Source: Mycolicibacterium moriokaense (lineage in GTDB: Bacteria; Actinomycetota; Actinomycetes; Mycobacteriales; Mycobacteriaceae). Taken from it: a DNA stretch of 64,000 bases. The notes beneath the pieces were generated by a model that saw only the letters and a list, made by a program, of their open reading frames with translations, made no database searches and was not told the origin of the DNA. The number at the start of each line of letters is the position of its first letter. Within the stretch, counting starts at the first letter, position 1. The position numbers and the translations under genes are program-made. The stretch is from contig NZ_AP022560.1 of assembly GCF_010726085.1 (NCBI RefSeq), forward strand, positions 5,084,001-5,148,000, written 5' to 3'. Below are positions 45,973 through 55,960 of this stretch, in pieces.

Positions 45973-46905
45973 TTAGTCCAGCGCGGCCCAGGATTCGATG
46001 ATCTCCCGGGCGATCGAAATCGAACCGGGCAGCAGCAGCCGCGACGTCGAGTCGCTACTCCAGTCGCCGTCGGCCAGCGCGGCGCGAACCTCGTCCCTGG
46101 TGAACCAGGCCGCCTCGGCGATCTCGCCGTCGTTGAACGAGAACTCCTGCTCCGGGTCACCGATCGCGTGGAAGCCGACCATCAGCGAGCGCGGGAACGG
46201 CCACGGCTGGCTGCCCAGGTATTGGACATCGGTGACGTGCAGCCCGATCTCCTCGGCGATCTCGCGGACGACGCACGATTCGAACGACTCACCCGCCTCG
46301 ACAAACCCGGCGAGCAACGAGAACAGCCGCTCCGGCCACACCGTCTGACGGGCCAGCACCGCACGGTCGTGGCCGTCGTGGACGAGACAAATCACCGCCG
46401 GGTCGATGCGCGGAAACTCCTCGTGGCCGTTGGCGGCGTTGGCCCTCGCCCAACCGCCCTTGATCGGCTTCGTCGGCGCGCCGTCGATCGCGCTGAACCG
46501 CGCGCTGTCATGCCAATTCAGCAACGCGGTGGCCGTCGCGACGAGCTGCGCGCTGACGTCATCGAAGATCGGGCCCGCGCGGCGCAGGTCGAGCACCTCG
46601 GTCTCGATATGCGGATCCTCCGGCCCCTCCAGCGCTGCGCGGATCCCCCACACATGCCTGCCGTCGCCGAGCTTCCCGAGGAACACCGCGTTCTCGGGTG
46701 GTTTGGGGCCGACGCTGGCCGCCTTGCCCAGCACCACCCTGCCCTCGGAGATCAGCACCTGGTTACGACGGTCGACGCGCAGGATCGCTGCGTCCGGCCA
46801 GCCGGCCAGCGCGGCGTCGACGTCGGTGCGCAACACGTCAGCACGGTCGGCGCCCACGCGCGACAGCAGCGGGACGTTGCGGAGCCGGAAGCCGTTCGTC
46901 ATCAC
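45973..46905 (-). CDS. nudC: NADH pyrophosphatase NudC (Nudix hydrolase)
   Basis: A 310-residue Nudix hydrolase that cleaves NAD(H) to NMN(H) and AMP and may remove NAD caps from RNA. The Nudix box starts GFVEAGESFESC and ends REIAEEIGL, fitting G-x5-E-x7-REU-x-EE-x-GU. The downstream SQPWPFPRSLM motif defines the NADH pyrophosphatase subgroup. The zinc-finger cysteines of the E. coli enzyme are absent. The start is the GTG at 46905 (or the ATG at 46902), overlapping the upstream channel gene stop, so the two are cotranscribed. Confidence 0.9.
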   Translation of the reverse strand: MMTNGFRLRNVPLLSRVGADRADVLRTDVDAALAGWPDAAILRVDRRNQVLISEGRVVLGKAASVGPKPPENAVFLGKLGDGRHVWGIRAALEGPEDPHIETEVLDLRRAGPIFDDVSAQLVATATALLNWHDSARFSAIDGAPTKPIKGGWARANAANGHEEFPRIDPAVICLVHDGHDRAVLARQTVWPERLFSLLAGFVEAGESFESCVVREIAEEIGLHVTDVQYLGSQPWPFPRSLMVGFHAIGDPEQEFSFNDGEIAEAAWFTRDEVRAALADGDWSSDSTSRLLLPGSISIAREIIESWAALD

Positions 46906-47996
46906 CGTTCCGCATCCGCGTTGCGGATGTACAGCAGCCGGTCGCCGTTCTCGAGGGCGTCGGCCTCTTCATCGTCGACGCGCAGCAGCTTCCCGTTGCG
47001 CACGACGCCGAGCACGATGTCGGCGTTGTGCCGCGGCGATCCACCGACCTCTTTGGGGCTGACTTCCCGTTCGGCAATCGCGAAGCCGGCGTCGGGGGTG
47101 AGCAGGTCTTCCATCATCTCGACAACGCTCGGGGTCTGTACCGCTATGCCCAATAGTCGGCCGGCTGTCTCCGACGTCACGACCGTCGAGTCGGCGCCGG
47201 ATTGTTCGAGCAGGTGCTGATTTTCGGCTTCCCGCACCGCCGCGATGATCTTCGCCTTCGGCGCGAGTTCGCGGGCGGTCAGCGTGACGAGCACGGCGCT
47301 GTCGTCGCGATTGGTCGCGACGATGATCGCCTTGGCGTGCTGTGCGCTGGCGAGCCGCAGGATCTCCGAGTCGGTCGCGCTGCCGCGAACGGTGACCAGT
47401 CCGGCACTCTTCGCACGCTCCAGCGCGGCGGGGTTCTCGTCGACGACGACGATGTCGGCGGGCGCCACCTCGTCGCCGACCATCGCGGCGGCCGCGGTCC
47501 TGCCCTTCGTGCCGTAGCCCACGATGATGATGTGGTTGCGCACCTTGTTCCTCCATCGCTGGATTTGGTAGACCTGCCGCGACTGCGTGGTGAGGGTTTC
47601 AACCGTCGTGCCGATGAGCACGATCAGGAACGCGATCCGCAGTGGCGTGATGACGAGAACGTTGACGAGCCGGGCCGACGGGGTGACCGGGGTGATGTCG
47701 CCGTAGCCGGTCGTCGACAGTGAGACCGTCGCGTAGTACAGGCAGTCCAGGAACGTCAGCGGATCGCTGGCATCCGGGGTGGCTTCGACGTCGCGGTATC
47801 CGTGCCGGTCCAGGTAGACGATGAAGACGGCGGCGAACAGCGCAGCGAGCGCGTAGAAGACCCGCCGGATGATGCGCTGGGTGGGGCTGACCTGTTCGGT
47901 CGGGATCTGAACCGTTTCGGTGAGCGCATGGACCGGCTGATCGGCCAGCGACTGGTCGAACCGGCGGAGCCGACGCCGCAATCTTCCCGTGGCCAT
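46902..47996 (-). CDS. Potassium channel protein with TrkA-N (RCK) domain (Rv3200c-like)
   Basis: A 364-residue two-transmembrane potassium channel: a helix at about 45-62, pore loop with selectivity filter TTGYGD at 95-100, a second helix near 120-135, then a cytoplasmic RCK domain with the NAD-binding motif IIVGYGTKGRTAAAAM and a TrkA-C-like end (LLRVDDEEADALENGDRLL). It resembles MthK/Kch-type ligand-gated channels and should sit in the inner membrane as a tetramer. Its stop overlaps the nudC start by 3-4 bp, linking K+ flux and NAD turnover genes in one transcript. Confidence 0.9.
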   Translation of the reverse strand: MATGRLRRRLRRFDQSLADQPVHALTETVQIPTEQVSPTQRIIRRVFYALAALFAAVFIVYLDRHGYRDVEATPDASDPLTFLDCLYYATVSLSTTGYGDITPVTPSARLVNVLVITPLRIAFLIVLIGTTVETLTTQSRQVYQIQRWRNKVRNHIIIVGYGTKGRTAAAAMVGDEVAPADIVVVDENPAALERAKSAGLVTVRGSATDSEILRLASAQHAKAIIVATNRDDSAVLVTLTARELAPKAKIIAAVREAENQHLLEQSGADSTVVTSETAGRLLGIAVQTPSVVEMMEDLLTPDAGFAIAEREVSPKEVGGSPRHNADIVLGVVRNGKLLRVDDEEADALENGDRLLYIRNADAER

Positions 47997-48039
47997 CAGA
48001 ACCGGTCGCTGAACAGTCGCCGCACGCCATTATGTAACC

Positions 48040-48444
48040 ATGAGCACACCCCTGCCCGAACTGCAGCAGAGCGCCAACCCGCGACGTGCACACCTGATGG
48101 GCGCAAGCCTGCTCGGCATAGGTGTACTGCACTTTGTGGCCCCCAAGCCGTTCGACGACATCATCCCGGCGGAACTGCCCGGCAGCGCGCGGTTCTACAC
48201 CTATGCCTCGGGTGCCGCCGAACTTGGCGTCGCCGGTCTATTGCTGGCGCCGAAAACGCGTCGGCTGGGCGCGCTGGCGGCGGTGGCCCTGTTCATCGGT
48301 GTGTTCCCCGGAAACCTCAACATGGTGCGGTTGTGGTTCAAGGACCCCTCCAAGTCACTGTCGATGCGCCTCGTCGCCATCGCCCGTCTGCCCCTGCAGA
48401 TCCCGATGATCACCGAGGCGCTGAAGATCTATCGCAGTTCTTAG
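48040..48444 (+). CDS. Small DoxX-like membrane protein
   Basis: A 134-residue protein with four predicted membrane segments (about 19-35, 55-72, 78-98 and 105-125). Conserved-looking parts are LLGIGVLHFVAPKPFDDIIP and FPGNLNMVRLW. This pattern fits the DoxX-like or MauE-like membrane families; no catalytic residues are evident and the function is unknown. It is divergent from the potassium channel gene (43 bp between starts), and its stop overlaps the adnB stop on the other strand by 4 bp. Confidence 0.7.
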   Translation: MSTPLPELQQSANPRRAHLMGASLLGIGVLHFVAPKPFDDIIPAELPGSARFYTYASGAAELGVAGLLLAPKTRRLGALAAVALFIGVFPGNLNMVRLWFKDPSKSLSMRLVAIARLPLQIPMITEALKIYRSS

Positions 48445-51400
48445 GCGGCGGCGCTCTCCAGCAATGCGAGCAGGTCGTCGCCGTCCGGCAGATCGTCGGG
48501 AGTGACCGTCAGCCCGCTGCGCACGTAGTGGAACGACGCGCGCACCAATTCGACCGGACAATCCTGTAGCGCGGCCCACGCCAGCCGGTAAACGGCTAGC
48601 TGAACGGCGGCCTGCTGCTTGGCTTCCGGCGTGTCGGGCGGGTCACCCGTCTTCCAGTCGACGACGGTGGCGCCGCCGTCGTCGTCGCCGAACACCGCAT
48701 CGATGCGTCCTCGCACCACCCGTCCGCCGATCACCATGTCGAACGGCACCTCGACGTCGATCGGGGTGCGGGCGGCCCACGGCGACACCGCGAAGGCGTC
48801 CTGCAGTTCGGCGAGCGCGTCGGAGATGGTGGTGTCCTGGTCGACGGCGCCGGGCAGATCGTCGAGATCGAACAGGCGCTCGGCGTGGTAGTAGCGCTGC
48901 ACCCAATCGTGAAAAGCGGTGCCCAGTAAGGCATGTGGATCGGGTCGGGTGGGCAGCCTGCGGCGCAGCCGCCGCGCGACCGCCTCTGGGTCGCGTCCGA
49001 GTTCCACCAGTGTGCTGACCGACAGCTGCGCCGGCAACGGAGGGACAGGACAGTCGTCCGCGCGGCTGCGTTCGGCCAGCAGCGCGTCGACGTCGGACGC
49101 CCAGCCCTCGTCGCCGTCGGCAGGCTCAGCGACGGACGCACCCGACATCGCCTGAGCGACCAACTCAGCCCCCCGCCCCACAGCGTCGCGGCGCGATCCT
49201 GCCGGGTCGGCGGGCCAGAGCGCCTCGACCACGTTGTCGCGCAACGGGTTTTGCTCCCCGTGGGCCGGTGCGGGGGCCCACTGCTCGATGACACCGCAGG
49301 GCTCGCCCGCGGCGTCGGCCTGCTCGATGATCGTCCTGAGCTCTTCGAGGAACGCCGACGGGCCGCGCGGTTTGCTCTCGGTGGCTCCCCAGTGATGACC
49401 GGACAGCAGCAGCGTGTCCTCGGCGCGGGTGAGTGCCACGTACAACAGCCGTCGCTCCTCGTCGACCCGACGCTGCGCCAGGCTGTCCTTGTGGTCGGCG
49501 ATCTTGTCCGACAGCATCTTTCGGTCGTTGACATCGGAGGTGTCGAGCACCGGCACGCCGTGCTCCGACAGTGTCGCGCGATCTCCGCGCAGCAGTGGCG
49601 GCAGGTCGCCGGCGTCGGTCAGCCACGTCCTGGCCGACGCCGTCGACGGGAACACCCGGCCGCTGAGGTGCGGCACCGCGACGACCTGCCATTCCAACCC
49701 CTTCGCGGCGTGCACGGTGAGGATCTGCACGCGTCCCTCGGCGACGGAGACTTCGGCCGGCGCCAGGCCGTTCTCCACCTGCTCGGCTGCGTCGAGGTAG
49801 GCGAGCAGGCCGGACACCGTCGCACCCGGGCGACTCGCATAGTCGGCCACCACGTCGGCGAACGCATCGAGATGTTCGGTCCCCGCCCAGCCCGCCGAAA
49901 CCGGTCGCGACGCTCGGACCTCGGTGTCCACCCCGAGCACCCGGCGCACCTCGGCGACGAGCTCGGGCAGTGGATGCGTGAGATGCCCACGCAACGCGGT
50001 GAGTTCTCGACCCAGCTCCACGATGCGGGCGTACCCTGTCGGCGAATATGCCGCGGCGGGACCCGGATCGGCGATGGCATCGGCCAGGCATGCGGTGTCG
50101 GCGTCGGGTGCGACCTGCGCGACGACCCGATCGGCCACCGCACCGTCGTCCGTCGTGACCGCATCGTCGAGTTCGACCGCGCGCCGCCACAGCGCCGTGA
50201 TGTCACGTGCGCCCAGCCGCCACCGCGGACCGGTGAGCACGCGCATCGCGGCGGCACCGGCCGTGGGATCGGCGACGGTTCGAAGCGTGGCCACGACATC
50301 GGCGACCTCGGGGACGCCGAGCAAGCCGGCCAGCCCGACGACTTCGACCGGCACACCGCGGGCCGTGAGCGCCTCCGCGATCGGCGCGGCATCGGCATTG
50401 CGGCGCACCAGCACCGCGGCGGTCGGCACCGCTGCGCCACGACCGTGTGCCTCGCGGTAGATCCGCGCCAGCTGGTCAGCCACCCAATCACGTTCAGCGA
50501 CAACGTTGTTCAGGAGCGCACACCTGACGGTACCCTCGGTCGCATCGGGCCTCGGCCGCAGCTTGCGCACCGCCACCGAACGTCGCCGCGCCTCCGCCGA
50601 CACCGCATTCGCCAGATGCAGGGTGCCCGGCGGATTGCGCCAGCTGGTGCGCAGCTCCAGCGTCGGCGCCGGGCTGCCGTCGGCACGGGGGAAGTCGATG
50701 GTGAACCGCGGCAGGTTGGTGGCCGACGCGCCGCGCCAGCCGTAGATCGACTGAATGGGATCGCCGACGGCGGTCAGGGCCAGGCCGTCGTCGACCCCGC
50801 CGCCGAACAACGCCGACAGCGCGACTCGCTGCGCGTGACCGGTGTCCTGGTACTCGTCGAGCAGCACGACCCGGTACCGGTTCCTCAGCTGCTCGCCGAC
50901 CTGCGGGAAGGTCGACGCCAGCCGGGCGGCCGACGCCATCTGCATGCCGAAGTCCATGACCTTCTGCTCGCGCATCCGCTGGTGCAGCGCGTCGATCAGC
51001 GGAACGAGCTGCGTGCGTTCCGTCTGCGTGGCCAACATCCGCAGCAGCCACTGACTCGGTCCGCGGTCCCGCTGGTACGACCCGGCGGGCAGGGTGTGCA
51101 CGAGCCGCTCCAGCTCGACATGCGTGTCGCGCAGCTGGTCGGTGTCGACGAGGTGTTCGGCCAGCTGCCCGGCCAGCCGCAGCACCATGTCGGTCACGGC
51201 GGCCGGCGTCTTGTCGGTGTCGAGGCGCTGCGGATGATCGCACACCACCTGAAAAGCCAACTGCCACATCTCGGTTTCGCTCAATAGGCGGGTGTCCGGT
51301 TCGACGGGGAGCAGCAGACCGTGTTCGCGCAGCAGGTTCCCCGCGAAGGCGTGGTACGTGCTGACGGTCGCCGGATCGTCGGTCAGGTCGGGGGTTCCGG

Positions 51401-51698
51401 GGCCGGCCGGTACCAGACCCGCGCCCGCGAGCCGGGCCAGCCTGGTGCGAACACGCCGCAGCAGCTGACCGGCGGCCTTACGGGTGAACGTCAGACCGAG
51501 CACCTCACCCGGTCGGGCGTAGCCGTTGGCGACCAGCCACACGACGCGCGCGGCCATGGTCTCGGTCTTTCCCGCACCGGCGCCGGCGATGACGACCAGC
51601 GGCCCCGGCGGCGCGGCGATCACGGCTGCCTGCTCGTCGGTGGGTGCGAAGAGCCCCAGCGCCGATGCGAGCTCGGCGGGACTGTACCGAGGATTCAC
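48441..51698 (-). CDS. adnB: AdnB, helicase-nuclease subunit (Rv3201c-like)
   Basis: A 1,085-residue SF1 helicase-nuclease, one half of the AdnAB motor that resects double-strand breaks in mycobacteria. The Walker A motif is GAGAGKT (39-45), VVLLDEYQDTGHAQR is motif II, and [18 protein letters not shown] is a late helicase motif. The C-terminal RecB-type nuclease has ATVVDWKTGD and AVQLAVYRLAW. The start is the GTG at 51698, supported by AGGAGG six bases upstream and by a GTGA overlap with the adnA stop. The open frame extends to 51830 but inside adnA. Confidence 0.93.
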   Translation of the reverse strand: MNPRYSPAELASALGLFAPTDEQAAVIAAPPGPLVVIAGAGAGKTETMAARVVWLVANGYARPGEVLGLTFTRKAAGQLLRRVRTRLARLAGAGLVPAGPGTPDLTDDPATVSTYHAFAGNLLREHGLLLPVEPDTRLLSETEMWQLAFQVVCDHPQRLDTDKTPAAVTDMVLRLAGQLAEHLVDTDQLRDTHVELERLVHTLPAGSYQRDRGPSQWLLRMLATQTERTQLVPLIDALHQRMREQKVMDFGMQMASAARLASTFPQVGEQLRNRYRVVLLDEYQDTGHAQRVALSALFGGGVDDGLALTAVGDPIQSIYGWRGASATNLPRFTIDFPRADGSPAPTLELRTSWRNPPGTLHLANAVSAEARRRSVAVRKLRPRPDATEGTVRCALLNNVVAERDWVADQLARIYREAHGRGAAVPTAAVLVRRNADAAPIAEALTARGVPVEVVGLAGLLGVPEVADVVATLRTVADPTAGAAAMRVLTGPRWRLGARDITALWRRAVELDDAVTTDDGAVADRVVAQVAPDADTACLADAIADPGPAAAYSPTGYARIVELGRELTALRGHLTHPLPELVAEVRRVLGVDTEVRASRPVSAGWAGTEHLDAFADVVADYASRPGATVSGLLAYLDAAEQVENGLAPAEVSVAEGRVQILTVHAAKGLEWQVVAVPHLSGRVFPSTASARTWLTDAGDLPPLLRGDRATLSEHGVPVLDTSDVNDRKMLSDKIADHKDSLAQRRVDEERRLLYVALTRAEDTLLLSGHHWGATESKPRGPSAFLEELRTIIEQADAAGEPCGVIEQWAPAPAHGEQNPLRDNVVEALWPADPAGSRRDAVGRGAELVAQAMSGASVAEPADGDEGWASDVDALLAERSRADDCPVPPLPAQLSVSTLVELGRDPEAVARRLRRRLPTRPDPHALLGTAFHDWVQRYYHAERLFDLDDLPGAVDQDTTISDALAELQDAFAVSPWAARTPIDVEVPFDMVIGGRVVRGRIDAVFGDDDGGATVVDWKTGDPPDTPEAKQQAAVQLAVYRLAWAALQDCPVELVRASFHYVRSGLTVTPDDLPDGDDLLALLESAAA

Positions 51699-54600
51699 TG
51701 CTGACCTCCTGAACGCGCCTGCGCCGGACACATGTTCCGCACCGGGCAGTGCGCGCATCCGTCGTTGACCCGCGCGACGAACTGCGGCCCCTGCGTGGCC
51801 GACGCGGCGTCTCGCACCTTCGCCCGCCACTCCGCGTGCGATTCGGGCGTCAGGGCGTCCTGCTCGCGTTCGGCGGCCCGCCCCCCGCTGGTCCTGCCGA
51901 GATATACCAGGCGTCCGCCGCCCGGCTGGCCCCCCTGCGGCAGCAGCCCTTCGGCGATGGCCAACTGATACATCGCGAGCTGGGCGTGGCGCTGAGCCTC
52001 GTCTTTGGTGACCGGGCTCTTGCCAGTCTTGATGTCGACGACCACCAGGCGCCCCTGACTATCGCGCTCCAGCCGGTCCAGGCGACCGCGGACCCGCACC
52101 CCCGGACCGTCGTCGCTGCTACCGATCTCGCCCTCGACGTCGACCTCGGTACCCACCTCGGTGAGTTCGCGGCGGGTCTGGGCGCGCCACTCGGCGAACG
52201 TCGACAGCATCATCCGGTGCCGGTCCAGTTCGTTGTCCGAATGCCATACGGCATCGAACGGCAGCTTCTCCCAGACCTTTTCGAGCTCGTTGAGCATCTG
52301 ACTCTCGGTCTTCCTCGGATCGGCCACCAGGGCGTGCAGCAGCGAGCCGATGGCCGACCGCACATCGCGCGCATCGCTGCCACCGTGCCGTTCCAACAGC
52401 CACCGCAGCGGGCAGTCCGTGAGCATCTGCAGCGTCGACGGCGACAACGTCACGGTGTGGTCGTCACCGCACCACAGCGGCTCGTCGGTGGACAGCGGTG
52501 TCGTGGCATACCACTGCCCGGGGTCGGCGCCCGGCACACCGGCTTGCGCCAACCGCGCGAGTTGCGTTGCCGCACAAGCACGCACACTCTCGTCGACGTC
52601 GTCGGGCGGGGCGCACACCACCGCACGCAGACGGCCGACCAAGGCCGTCGGTGCCAGCACCCGCGGCGCCTGCACCGAAACAGGAGGCTCTGGGTCGGGA
52701 TCGGTGGCCAGCGCCGCCAGTTCGTAGCAGAACGGGGACGGCAACATCGACTCGTCGCCGCAGTCGCTGTCGACCGCGGTCACCAGCAGCCGACTGCGCG
52801 CACGGCCCATCGCCGCGATGAGCAACCTGCGCTCCTCGGCGAGCAGCGGCGCACGCGTCGACACTCCCCTGTCGTCGGGCGCCACCACACCGTCGAGCAC
52901 ATCGACCAGTTGCTGGGTACCCAGCACCCCGCCGCGCGGAATCATGTTGGGCCACAACCCTTCCTGCAGCCCCGCGATGATGACGAACTCCCATTGCCTG
53001 CCAAGTGCACCGTGCGCACTCAGCACCGCCACAGTGTCCGACGGGGTGCGTTCGTCGCGCGAGGTCGACGGCAGCCCGAGGGTGATGACGTGATCGACGA
53101 GACCACGCAGCGACGCGCCGGCGGTGCGATTCACGTACTGCTCGGCGACGTCAAAAAGCGCGGTGACGGCGTCGAGGTCGCGGTCGGCCTGTGCGCCCGC
53201 CGTCCCGCCGCGTTCGCTGGCCGCCAGCCAGCGCCGCTGCATGCCGGACCGGTGCCAGGCCTGCCAGAGCGTATAGCGCGGATCCCCTCCCTCGGTCTCC
53301 GAGCGACGCGCGGCGTCCAACACGGCGCGGACGCGCCGCAGCGGACGCGCGAGTTCGGCGGAGAGTCCGTCCGGCTCGGCCTGCAGAGCATCGACCAGCA
53401 GGTCGCCCAGTTCACGGGGTGGATGATGACCGTCCACCCGGCGCAGCGCGCGTCGCAGCTGGCGCAGCGACACCGGATCGACCCGGCCGATCGGCCCGGT
53501 CAGCAGTGAAAGCGCCTCCGCACCGTCGAGTTCACCCCGCGCGGTGGCGCCGAGGACGGTCAGCAAGGCCCGCACGGCGGGCTGGTCGGCCAGCGGCGCG
53601 CTGGGCGTCGGCAGGTCGACGGGCACACCCGCCGCGGCGAGGGTGCGCGCGAGCGCGGACCCCAGTCGGGGCACCGACCGCACGATCACGGCCATCTCGG
53701 ACCACGGCACGCCGTCGACCAGATGCGCGCGCCGCAGCGCGTCGGCGATCAGCGCGGATTCGGCATGCGGCGAGGCTGCGATGCGCACCGTCAGCGAGCC
53801 CGCCGGACCGTCGGCGCCCTCGATGCGGCGGGCCTCATCGGTACCAGGCAGACGCTGGGCGACTCCGCTGATGGCGCGTGCGATCGCGGGCGCGCAGCGA
53901 TGGGACTCGGTCAAGGTTAGCGCGGGCTCGTCGCCGCGCAGCAGCGCGGGATCCGCTCCGCGGTAGCCGAATACCGACTGGTTCGGGTCGCCTGCCAAGA
54001 CGGTGAGTTCCGCGCCGCTGGACAACACGCGCACGAGGCGGGCCGCCTGCGGATCCAGATGCTGCGCATCGTCGACGAGGAGCAGTTTGATCCGGGACCG
54101 TTCGGCGGCCAGCAGCTCGTCATCGGTGGCGAACGCCTCCAACGCGGCGCCCACCAGTTCGGCGGCGCCCAGCGCGGGCACGGTGGCTTGCGGGGCGGCC
54201 ATTCCGACGGCGGAACGCAACAGCATGATCTGCTCGTAGGCTTGGGCGAACTGTCCGGCGGCGAGCCACTCCGGTCGGCCGGCGCGGCGCCCGATGCGTT
54301 GCAGCTCAATAGGATCCACACCGCGTTCGGTGCAGCGCGCCACGAGGTCGCGCAGTTCGTTGGCGAACCCGACGGTGCTCAGCGCGGGCCGTAGCTGTGA
54401 CGGCCACGCCACGGCGGACCGGTCGCCATCTTCGAGATCCCCGGCGAGCAGTTCGCGGATGATGCCGTCCTGCTCGGCGCTGGTGATCAACCGCGGCGGC
54501 GGATCGCCCTTGCGCTGGGCGGCCAGACGCAGCACCGCGAACGCATACGAGTGCACGGTGCGGACCAACGGTTCACGCACGACGGCGCGAGTGCCGGCTT

Positions 54601-54826
54601 CTAGCAGCGCCGACGTGATGGCGGCCCGCACCTCCGTGCCCAGCCGTGCCGAACCCGTCAGCAGCAGAACCGATTCCGGGTCGGTGCCAGCGGCGATGTG
54701 CGCGGCCGCCGCCCGGACCAGCAGGGTGCTCTTGCCGGTGCCTGCGCCCCCGATCACCCGCACGACGCCGCGCATCCCGGGTTCGGTGAGCGCGGCAGGC
54801 GTCAGATCGAGCTGCGGTGCGGACAT
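51695..54826 (-). CDS. adnA: AdnA, helicase-nuclease subunit (Rv3202c-like)
   Basis: A 1,043-residue partner of AdnB. The N-terminal UvrD-like motor has the Walker A sequence GGAGTGKST (26-34) and LLLVDDAQHLDPQAARL as motif II. The C-terminal RecB-like nuclease has RLVVVDIKTGKSPV and AQLAMYQLA. Four cysteines that could hold an iron-sulfur cluster flank the nuclease (MLTDCPLRW, then CAHCPVRNMC). The ATG at 54826 is chosen; 54856 is an in-frame alternative. It is translated just before adnB with a 4-bp overlap and is divergent from lipV. Confidence 0.92.
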   Translation of the reverse strand: MSAPQLDLTPAALTEPGMRGVVRVIGGAGTGKSTLLVRAAAAHIAAGTDPESVLLLTGSARLGTEVRAAITSALLEAGTRAVVREPLVRTVHSYAFAVLRLAAQRKGDPPPRLITSAEQDGIIRELLAGDLEDGDRSAVAWPSQLRPALSTVGFANELRDLVARCTERGVDPIELQRIGRRAGRPEWLAAGQFAQAYEQIMLLRSAVGMAAPQATVPALGAAELVGAALEAFATDDELLAAERSRIKLLLVDDAQHLDPQAARLVRVLSSGAELTVLAGDPNQSVFGYRGADPALLRGDEPALTLTESHRCAPAIARAISGVAQRLPGTDEARRIEGADGPAGSLTVRIAASPHAESALIADALRRAHLVDGVPWSEMAVIVRSVPRLGSALARTLAAAGVPVDLPTPSAPLADQPAVRALLTVLGATARGELDGAEALSLLTGPIGRVDPVSLRQLRRALRRVDGHHPPRELGDLLVDALQAEPDGLSAELARPLRRVRAVLDAARRSETEGGDPRYTLWQAWHRSGMQRRWLAASERGGTAGAQADRDLDAVTALFDVAEQYVNRTAGASLRGLVDHVITLGLPSTSRDERTPSDTVAVLSAHGALGRQWEFVIIAGLQEGLWPNMIPRGGVLGTQQLVDVLDGVVAPDDRGVSTRAPLLAEERRLLIAAMGRARSRLLVTAVDSDCGDESMLPSPFCYELAALATDPDPEPPVSVQAPRVLAPTALVGRLRAVVCAPPDDVDESVRACAATQLARLAQAGVPGADPGQWYATTPLSTDEPLWCGDDHTVTLSPSTLQMLTDCPLRWLLERHGGSDARDVRSAIGSLLHALVADPRKTESQMLNELEKVWEKLPFDAVWHSDNELDRHRMMLSTFAEWRAQTRRELTEVGTEVDVEGEIGSSDDGPGVRVRGRLDRLERDSQGRLVVVDIKTGKSPVTKDEAQRHAQLAMYQLAIAEGLLPQGGQPGGGRLVYLGRTSGGRAAEREQDALTPESHAEWRAKVRDAASATQGPQFVARVNDGCAHCPVRNMCPAQARSGGQQ

Positions 54827-54891
54827 GGCTGAAATGACACCACGGGGGTCCGACAAGTCGGCCGCACCGACTGGCTGGCAACATCAGAGGA

Positions 54892-55656
54892 GTGAGCGAA
54901 CCACTGCACCTTCACCGCTACGGTCCGGACGGCCCGATCCAGATTCTGGCCATCCACGGCTTGACGGGACACGGACAGCGCTGGCAGACCCTCGCGACGC
55001 GGCATCTGACCGAATTCGTCGTCGCCGCACCGGACCTGCTCGGGCACGGACGTTCGTCGTGGGCGGCGCCGTGGACGATCGACGCCAACGTGGCGGCGCT
55101 GGCCACCCTGCTCGACAGGCCGACGGTGGTTGTCGGGCATTCCTTCGGCGGCGCGATCGCCCTGACGCTCGCCGCGTCCCATCCCGAGCTCGTCTCCGCG
55201 CTGGTATTACTCGACCCGGCGGTGGGTCTGGACGGCGGATGGATGCGCGACATCGCCGACGACATGATGGCCTCACCGGACTACACCGACCGGGCCGAGG
55301 CGCGGGCGGAGAAGGCGAACGGTTCGTGGGCCGACGTCGACGCCGACGAACTGGACCGCGAACTCGACGAGCACCTCATCGATCAGGCCAACGGCCGATG
55401 CGGCTGGCGGATCAGTATCCCGGCGACGATGTCGTACTGGAGCGAGTTGGCCCGCCCGATCACGTTGCCGCCCCCCACAATCCCCACGACGCTGGTGCGG
55501 GCCGAAAGGACCGACCCGCCGTACGTCACCGACGAACTGGTCACCGCGCTGGCCGCCTCCCCCGGCTTCGAGCTCATCGAGTTCGACTGCGACCACATGG
55601 TCGCCCAGGCATTGCCCGCCGAAACGGCGACGGTGATACGCAAGGCCCTGGGATAG
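54892..55656 (+). CDS. lipV: Alpha/beta hydrolase, LipV-like lipase/esterase
   Basis: A 254-residue alpha/beta hydrolase beginning with a GTG directly after AGAGGA. IHGLTGHGQRW is the oxyanion segment, VVVGHSFGGAIAL contains the nucleophile Ser84 in G-x-S-x-G, LVRAERTDPPYV carries the acid, and DCDHMVAQALP the catalytic His. It lies where LipV (Rv3203) is in M. tuberculosis. It is probably a cytosolic esterase or lipase; the natural substrate is unknown. The next gene starts at the base after its stop, so they are coupled. Confidence 0.85.
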   Translation: MSEPLHLHRYGPDGPIQILAIHGLTGHGQRWQTLATRHLTEFVVAAPDLLGHGRSSWAAPWTIDANVAALATLLDRPTVVVGHSFGGAIALTLAASHPELVSALVLLDPAVGLDGGWMRDIADDMMASPDYTDRAEARAEKANGSWADVDADELDRELDEHLIDQANGRCGWRISIPATMSYWSELARPITLPPPTIPTTLVRAERTDPPYVTDELVTALAASPGFELIEFDCDHMVAQALPAETATVIRKALG

Positions 55657-55953
55657 ATGGCGGCCGTCACCGACGAACAGGTCGAAACGGTGCGCGCACT
55701 GGTCGCCTCGATCCCGCCCGGCCGAGTGTCGACGTATGGCGACATCGCGGAGGCGGCCGGTCTTTCCAGCCCGCGGATCGTCGGTTGGATCATGCGCACC
55801 GACTCGTCGGATCTACCCTGGCACCGGGTTATTCGCGCATCGGGTCGCCCCGCACCGCACCTGACCACCGAGCAGTTGGAGCTGCTGCGAGCCGAAGGGG
55901 TGTTGGCGCAGGACGGCCGAATCGCGTTGCGCGACGTACGCCACGAGTTCTGA
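55657..55953 (+). CDS. Alkyltransferase-like protein (ATL; Rv3204-like)
   Basis: A 98-residue protein with only the DNA-binding domain of O6-methylguanine-DNA methyltransferase. The helix-turn-helix region GRVSTYGDIAEAAGLSSPR and the active-site strand are present, but the acceptor motif reads PWHRV instead of PCHRV (Trp55 replaces Cys). Such alkyltransferase-like proteins bind and flag alkylated guanine for nucleotide excision repair without removing the alkyl group. It sits beside the AdnAB and UvrD2 repair genes and abuts lipV without a gap. Confidence 0.9.
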   Translation: MAAVTDEQVETVRALVASIPPGRVSTYGDIAEAAGLSSPRIVGWIMRTDSSDLPWHRVIRASGRPAPHLTTEQLELLRAEGVLAQDGRIALRDVRHEF

Positions 55954-55960
55954 GCGCGAC

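Noticed and set aside
48933..51287. Plus-strand open frame of over 780 codons antisense to adnB
   Set aside because: Composition is Arg/His/Gln-rich and repetitive, typical of antisense frames in GC-rich genes, and the adnB frame has all helicase and nuclease motifs.
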